Shown: positions 42,154 to 45,910 of the stretch, in pieces
How the letters are laid out: the number at the start of each line of letters is the position of its first letter
Numbering within the stretch: the first letter of the stretch is position 1
NCBI GenBank assembly: GCA_023435565.1
Contig: JAEYRN010000073.1
Coordinates: forward strand, 1 to 45,910
DNA length: 45,910 bases
Source of the DNA: Bacillota bacterium
GTDB taxonomy: Bacteria > Bacillota > UBA4882 > UBA8346
Reading direction: 5' to 3'
Translations under genes and position numbers: made by a program
The notes under the pieces: model-generated
Told to the model about the DNA's origin: nothing
Seen by the model: the letters and a program-made list of their open reading frames with translations, nothing else
The model's database searches: none

Positions 42154-42295
42154 GATTTCACCTCAATAACATATTGAAACTTCCGTGGGTAGGCTATATT
42201 ATTATTATCGGGTTTCACTTAAGAAAGAATAGTATTTTTTTGGTTAGGATTAATTTGATTGAGTTCCGATTTTTCAAAATGAAAGGCCAAAAACA

Positions 42296-42706
42296 ATGTA
42301 TGATGTTAATTTTTTTAATTTACCGAAAATAAACCCAGACCAGCTATCCCCGGCGGTTTGGGCTTATATTGGCGATGCTGTTTATGAATTGTTTATTCGC
42401 CACCAATTGTTAACTGATGGTCCGGATAAGACGAAAAACTTGCATCATAAAGCTGTTTCTAAAGTACGGGCATCCTTTCAGGCGGAATTAGTGAACAAAA
42501 TGCAACCTTTTTTAAAAGAGTCCGAACTGGAAATCATAAAGCGTGGTCGGAATGTAAAAAGCGGTCATGTCCCATCGGGGAGCGATTTAATAACATATCG
42601 TTATAGTACTGCTTTTGAAGCATTAATTGGATACTTATATCTAAAAGAAGATTATTCTCGGTTAATAGAGATATTACATAGAGCGGTGGAAGTTAGTAGT
42701 TGGTAA
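42296..42706 (+). CDS. mrnC: Mini-ribonuclease 3
   Basis: 136 residues, a single RNase III catalytic domain without the dsRNA-binding domain. LSPAVWAYIGDAVYELFIRH (residues about 15-34) has the family signature with the catalytic Asp, and FEALIGYLYLKEDYSRL is the second motif with the Glu. It matures 23S rRNA ends in Firmicutes. ATG 42296 has only a weak SD (GAAAGG). It occupies its usual place between cysS and rlmB. Confidence 0.94.
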   Translation: MYDVNFFNLPKINPDQLSPAVWAYIGDAVYELFIRHQLLTDGPDKTKNLHHKAVSKVRASFQAELVNKMQPFLKESELEIIKRGRNVKSGHVPSGSDLITYRYSTAFEALIGYLYLKEDYSRLIEILHRAVEVSSW

Positions 42707-42766
42707 AGATTATGGTTAAATTTAAATTCAAACGGTTTAATTTATATGAAGGCCTGAGGAGGAAAT

Positions 42767-43510
42767 ATGTCGGAACAGATTGAAGGAAGAAATCCAGTAT
42801 TAGAAGCGCTTCGCGCCGGACACCCTCTCATCAAGATTTATATATTAAAAAATGAGGCATCCGGGCCGGTCCGCACTATTATCGATGCGGCTCGTCATAA
42901 AGGGATCCCAATTAATAATGTGGATTCCCAAGCGTTAGACCGGATGGCTGTTACTAGGAACCATCAAGGAGTAATTGCGGTTGCGTCCGAATGGAAGTAC
43001 GCCACCTTGGAGAGTATTCTACAAAATGCGACTGCTAAAAATGAACCGCCTTTTTTAGTGATCTTGGACGGTGTGGAGGATCCTCAAAACTTGGGATCAA
43101 TTATTCGTACTGCTGAAGCTGCGGGAGTTCATGGAATAATCATTCCCGAAAGGCGTGCAGTTGGTCTAACGGCGGCCGTCAGCCGCGCTTCAGCCGGTGC
43201 TGTTGAATATCTACCAGTGGCGAGGGTAACCAATTTAACCCGAACAATTCAAGAGTTAAAGAAGGCTGGGTTATGGTTTACCGGTATTGAAATGGATGGA
43301 AAGATTGAACTGCATCAGGCCGATTTAAGCGGTCCAATCGGTTTGGTCCTCGGGGGGGAAGGGAGGGGTATCTCCCGATTGGTTGGTGAAGAATGTGACC
43401 AAATTGTAAGGCTACCCATGTGGGGCCAAGTGAATTCCTTGAATGTATCAGTAGCTTCGGGCATTGCTTTTTATGAGATTAGAAGAATCAGAAATTTAGG
43501 GAAAAAGTGA
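42767..43510 (+). CDS. rlmB: 23S rRNA Gm2251 methyltransferase RlmB (TrmH family)
   Basis: 247 residues. The N-terminal substrate-binding part (EGRNPVLEALRAGHPLIKIY) is followed by the SPOUT domain with its trefoil knot: ILDGVEDPQNLGSIIRTAEA, LVLGGEGRGISRLVGE, LPMWGQVNSLNVSVASGIAFYE. It methylates the ribose of G2251 in 23S rRNA. ATG 42767 follows GAGGAGG. The short frame at 43511 begins at the very next base. Confidence 0.95.
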   Translation: MSEQIEGRNPVLEALRAGHPLIKIYILKNEASGPVRTIIDAARHKGIPINNVDSQALDRMAVTRNHQGVIAVASEWKYATLESILQNATAKNEPPFLVILDGVEDPQNLGSIIRTAEAAGVHGIIIPERRAVGLTAAVSRASAGAVEYLPVARVTNLTRTIQELKKAGLWFTGIEMDGKIELHQADLSGPIGLVLGGEGRGISRLVGEECDQIVRLPMWGQVNSLNVSVASGIAFYEIRRIRNLGKK

Positions 43511-43642
43511 ATGGTTTATATGTCGTATATGGTTGATATGGAGATAACTACCGATAACGAAGATCGAGTCAAAAACTTGATTTTAGATGATATAAATGAT
43601 ACAATTCAAAAAACATTCCTAATTAAACAGAAAATCAATTAA
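43511..43642 (+). CDS. Possible small protein directly after rlmB (low confidence)
   Basis: ATG 43511 lies directly after the rlmB stop and opens a 43-residue frame (MVYMSYMVDMEITTDNEDRV, then a charged end). It could be translated by reinitiation. It occupies the place where yacP is often found, but bears no visible resemblance to YacP. A remnant or chance frame is just as likely. The rest of the 43643-44007 gap holds the sigH promoter and nothing else seen. Confidence 0.3.
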   Translation: MVYMSYMVDMEITTDNEDRVKNLILDDINDTIQKTFLIKQKIN

Positions 43643-43812
43643 AACAACTATCTTATTCAGGCTTTTTATAACAATAAAATTACTAACTTATTGAATGCAA
43701 TAATTCTGTTGCATATAAATCACGTTTGATACATGAAAATTTCAATTAAACGAATAAATAAAAAGTAAAGTCAAATCGGGAATAGTCGTGGTTTTGTAAT
43801 TTTTGCATTCCC

Positions 43813-43841
43813 TTGACGTTCAAAATTCAGCATTGTATAAT
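43813..43841 (+). promoter_or_regulatory. Promoter upstream of sigH
   Basis: TTGACG (43813-43818), 17 bp, TATAAT (43836-43841), about 165 bases before the sigH start. Confidence 0.75.
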
Positions 43842-44007
43842 ATTACTATCTGAATTTTATTTCCGATTCGAATTACAAATTAATACAATATATTGAAAAA
43901 AAGAATCATTATTTTCTAGATATTGTATTTATTGGTTTCTTATTCTTAAAAGTTGGAGATATACCTCTACGCCGATTAATTAAAATATAAGCGGAGGCGA
44001 ATGTAAC

Positions 44008-44661
44008 TTGGGAGCTAAGCCACAAAGAGCAACAACCGAGATTTACGATGAAATGTTAGATGAATCAATCGTCGAGGCTGCCCGAGAGGGGGATGACGCT
44101 GCCCAAGAGTATTTGATTAACAAATACAAGAATTTTGTTAGGGCCAAAGCCCGATCCTATTTTTTAATCGGGGCAGATCGCGAAGATATTATTCAAGAAG
44201 GAATGATCGGTCTTTATAAGGCTATCCGAGATTTTCGAAATGATAAACTAGCCTCGTTTCGAGCTTTTGCTGAACTTTGTATTACCCGACAGATTATTAC
44301 TGCAATTAAAACTGCAACTCGTCAAAAGCATATTCCTTTAAATTCATACGTATCGTTAAATAAACCGATTTATGATGAAGAATCGGATCGAACTTTATTA
44401 GATGTGCTTTCCGGAACTAAAGTCACTGATCCGGAAGAATTAGTAATCAGTAGAGAAGAATTTGTGGATATCGAGCATAAAATGGGCGAGTTTTTAAGTG
44501 ATTTGGAATGGAAGGTTTTAATGTCCTATCTTGACGGCCGTTCATACCAAGAAATAGCCAAAGACTTACGGCGTCACGTTAAATCAATTGATAATGCCCT
44601 ACAAAGGGTTAAGCGTAAATTAGAGCGTTATTTGGAGAAAAGAGACGAAAGTAATTTCTAA
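44008..44661 (+). CDS. sigH: RNA polymerase sigma factor SigH
   Basis: 217 residues. Region 2 is LINKYKNFVRAKARSYFLIG, then ADREDIIQEGMIGLYKAIRDF and FRAFAELCITRQIITAIKTA. Region 4 is LSDLEWKVLMSYLDGRSYQE, then DNALQRVKRKLERYL. The match to Spo0H/SigH, including the TRQKHIPLNSYVSL block, is close. It directs early stationary-phase and sporulation genes. The TTG start at 44008 follows GCGGAGGCG. Its position after rlmB and before the tRNA-tuf group is the usual one in clostridia. Confidence 0.95.
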   Translation: MGAKPQRATTEIYDEMLDESIVEAAREGDDAAQEYLINKYKNFVRAKARSYFLIGADREDIIQEGMIGLYKAIRDFRNDKLASFRAFAELCITRQIITAIKTATRQKHIPLNSYVSLNKPIYDEESDRTLLDVLSGTKVTDPEELVISREEFVDIEHKMGEFLSDLEWKVLMSYLDGRSYQEIAKDLRRHVKSIDNALQRVKRKLERYLEKRDESNF

Positions 44662-44796
44662 TCGGGATTAAATAGTTCATTTTTGGTAAAGGATGAAAGT
44701 GTTAGGTATTTCTTTGGACACAAACTATATTTATGAGGCGGGATTAAGACGTCTCATTTTTTTCCATGGATGACATTAATAGTATTTAAAAAATGG

Positions 44797-44826
44797 TTGA
44801 CACTGAATGGTTGGATGTATTATAAT
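44797..44826 (+). promoter_or_regulatory. Promoter of the tRNA cluster
   Basis: TTGACA (44797-44802), 18 bp, TATAAT (44821-44826), about 20 bases before tRNA-Tyr. Confidence 0.85.
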
Positions 44827-44846
44827 CATATCTGCGTCCGAAATGC

Positions 44847-44931
44847 GGAGGGGTTCCCGAGTGGCCAAAGGGGGCAGACTGTAAATCTGTTAGCAACGCT
44901 TTCGAAGGTTCAAATCCTTCCCCCTCCACCA
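44847..44931 (+). tRNA. tRNA-Tyr (GTA)
   Basis: 85 bases with a long variable arm (class II), acceptor stem GGAGGGG/CCCCTCC, anticodon GTA at 44881-44883, T arm GGTTCAAATCC, and an encoded CCA end. Confidence 0.97.
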
Positions 44932-44934
44932 TAT

Positions 44935-44969
44935 AAAGTTTGAAGTGTAAAGTTTGAAGTTTGAAAAGA
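44935..44969. repeat. Short AAGTTTGAAGTG word repeat
   Basis: Four variants of AAGTTTGAAGT in a row between the tRNA-Tyr and tRNA-fMet genes, of the same word-repeat type as families A and B. Confidence 0.6.
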
Positions 44970-44976
44970 TTTATAT

Positions 44977-45052
44977 CGCGGGGTGGAGCAGCTGGCAGCT
45001 CGTCGGGCTCATAACCCGGAGGCCGAAGGTTCAAATCCTTCCCCCGCAACCA
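44977..45052 (+). tRNA. Initiator tRNA-fMet (CAT), copy 1
   Basis: 76 bases with an encoded CCA. The acceptor stem starts C1 and has A at 72 (C1-A72 mismatch), and the anticodon stem has three G-C pairs (GGG/CCC) next to the CTCATAA loop. Both are initiator hallmarks. Confidence 0.95.
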
Positions 45053-45062
45053 AACAAATTTC

Positions 45063-45138
45063 GCCCACATAGCTCAGTAGGTAGAGCGCATCCATGGTAA
45101 GGATGAGGTCACCAGTTCAATTCTGGTTGTGGGCTCCA
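45063..45138 (+). tRNA. tRNA-Thr (GGT)
   Basis: 76 bases, acceptor GCCCACA/TGTGGGC, anticodon stem CATCC/GGATG with the GGT anticodon, T arm CCAGTTCAATTCTGG, CCA encoded. tRNA-Thr next to tuf is a common order. Confidence 0.96.
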
Positions 45139-45212
45139 TTGTTAGTTAGCCCACCCGAAAGGGTTTTAATTTTTAGTGGCTATGGAAATAATTATTTGTA
45201 TTAATGAACTAA

Positions 45213-45244
45213 TAATTGAACATTATACATTATAAATTGTAAAC
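45213..45244. repeat. Dispersed intergenic repeat B, copy 5 (inverted)
   Basis: AATTGAACATTATACATTAT and the following TAAATTGTAAAC, similar to the inverted copy at 8293. Confidence 0.6.
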
Positions 45245-45254
45245 TAGCTCAAAT

Positions 45255-45330
45255 CGCGGGGTGGAGCAGCTGGCAGCTCGTCGGGCTCATAACCCGGAGG
45301 CCGAAGGTTCAAATCCTTCCCCCGCAACCA
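45255..45330 (+). tRNA. Initiator tRNA-fMet (CAT), copy 2
   Basis: Identical to copy 1 over all 76 bases, with the same C1-A72 mismatch, anticodon stem and CCA. It lies after tRNA-Thr rather than beside copy 1. Confidence 0.95.
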
Positions 45331-45395
45331 ATTAAGATTAAACTCGATATAGAGCTCAAAAATTTTAGATATGAGCTTATTAATTAAAGTCTTTA

Positions 45396-45425
45396 AATAA
45401 TCATGAATTGTATGATTATTTTTTT
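45396..45425 (+). terminator. Terminator of the tRNA cluster
   Basis: AATAATCAT (45396-45404) / ATGATTATT (45412-45420) with five T residues. Confidence 0.75.
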
Positions 45426-45436
45426 ATTTATTTATA

Positions 45437-45582
45437 CAACTTTCCCACCTTAAAATTATACAGTTAAGTCAACGCTTTGGAAGTATCAATTTTTGAAAAA
45501 TCGTTAAAGCTTTCGATATTTTCAAAAATTGATATTGATTGATATGACTTAACTGAAAAAGATTTTTGAAGTGGGAAAGTTG
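45437..45582. mobile_element. 146-bp imperfect inverted repeat, MITE-like
   Basis: Outer ends CAACTTTCCCAC (45437-45448) / GTGGGAAAGTTG (45571-45582) are perfect. Inner segments CAGTTAAGTCA (45461-45471) / TGACTTAACTG (45545-45555) and TATCAATTTTTGAAAA (45484-45499) / TTTTCAAAAATTGATA (45519-45534) are perfect too, in nested order. There is no reading frame inside. It resembles a small non-autonomous transposable element or a stable RNA hairpin. No clear target duplication flanks it. Confidence 0.6.
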
Positions 45583-45611
45583 AGTTATTTAGCATAAATC
45601 AATGATAATAA

Positions 45612-45640
45612 GTATAGTTAAGATAGAATCTTAACTATAC
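45612..45640. other. Perfect 13-bp hairpin upstream of tuf
   Basis: GTATAGTTAAGAT (45612-45624), loop AGA, ATCTTAACTATAC (45628-45640). No T run follows, so a regulatory or RNA-processing role is more likely than termination. Confidence 0.5.
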
Positions 45641-45784
45641 ATATTACTTAACTTGTTCGTAAAAGGCCTTATTTAATTTTCTGCCTGTTTTTTAAGTGAA
45701 AGAAGGATTATTGGTTTCCATGTAGAATTAAAAGCGTGTTTATGAACAATAATACCTTTGATATTTGAAGGAGGAACGTTTGGT

Positions 45785-45910
45785 ATGGCAAAGCAAAAAT
45801 TTGAACGGACCAAACCGCATGTAAACATAGGGACGATCGGACACGTTGACCACGGCAAAACAACAACTACAGCAGCGATCACCCTGGTACTATCCAAAGC
45901 GGGTCAGGCG
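45785..45910 (+). CDS. tuf: Elongation factor Tu, N-terminal part (partial)
   Basis: The first 42 codons, cut by the window edge. MAKQKFERTKPHVNIGTIGH precedes the G1 motif GHVDHGKT (P-loop). It delivers aminoacyl-tRNA to the ribosome using GTP. The ATG is preceded by GAAGGAGG. It follows the tRNA cluster, with about 450 bases of leader. Confidence 0.96.
   Translation, partial: MAKQKFERTKPHVNIGTIGHVDHGKTTTTAAITLVLSKAGQA

Noticed and set aside
44786..45070. 94-residue minus-strand frame over the tRNA genes
   Set aside because: It is antisense to tRNA-Tyr and tRNA-fMet, and its apparent protein pattern is tRNA sequence in translation.

Overview
The window comes from a spore-forming, two-membrane (diderm) member of the Firmicutes. 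Spore-former signs are an alpha/beta small acid-soluble spore protein, a SigH-type sigma factor, a Cys-specific T-box leader, a YhaM-type exoribonuclease and Mini-RNase III. The outer membrane is shown by BamA, a TamB-like protein, OmpH/Skp-like chaperones, LpxD, an LptF/G permease, LptD, LptC and LptA, all on one strand. Known diderm Firmicutes lineages are Negativicutes, Halanaerobiales and Limnochordia. The mix of genes fits a Limnochordia/Hydrogenispora-like organism best, but this placement is inference. TTG and GTG starts with strong Shine-Dalgarno (SD) sites are frequent.

Region 1 (1-9,730) is AT-rich, accessory and partly decayed. It holds an AIPR-family phage-resistance-type protein, an XRE repressor facing two overlapping promoters with paired operators, a DUF6809-like protein, a secreted PsbP/Mog1-like protein, an orphan protein split by an amber codon, a small membrane protein, dCTP deaminase, a carbon-nitrogen hydrolase, an unknown anchored protein, a spore protein and a carboxylesterase. 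The AIPR gene and the small membrane protein each look one base short in a homopolymer near the 5' end. Several dispersed intergenic repeats lie here.

Region 2 (9,732-28,660) is the envelope block: S55 (SpoIVB-like) peptidase, TamB, a sigma-70 factor, a single-pass membrane protein, BamA, an unrecognised barrel protein, OmpH-like, a coiled-coil membrane protein, a second OmpH-like protein and LpxD. After a terminator come an LptF/G permease, LptD, LptC and LptA. Together they cover outer-membrane protein insertion, phospholipid/protein transport to the outer membrane, one lipid A step and most of the LPS export bridge. LptB, the second permease and the other lipid A genes are not here.

Region 3 (28,728-34,933) is housekeeping: YprB-like nuclease, YhaM-like exoribonuclease, a membrane protein, MtaB, HinT, ribosomal protein bS21 with its own promoter and tandem terminators, and a probable Re-type citrate synthase.

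Region 4 (35,361-39,124) is envelope accessory: a lipoprotein on the minus strand, an outer-membrane barrel protein overlapping a lipoprotein metallophosphoesterase, and a secreted DUF1002 protein.

Region 5 (39,345-45,910) is the conserved cysE-cysS-mrnC-rlmB-sigH run behind a Cys T-box, then tRNA-Tyr, tRNA-fMet, tRNA-Thr, a second identical tRNA-fMet and the start of tuf. A 50-codon gene on the minus strand sits between cysS and mrnC, and a 146-nt inverted repeat of MITE-like form lies upstream of tuf.
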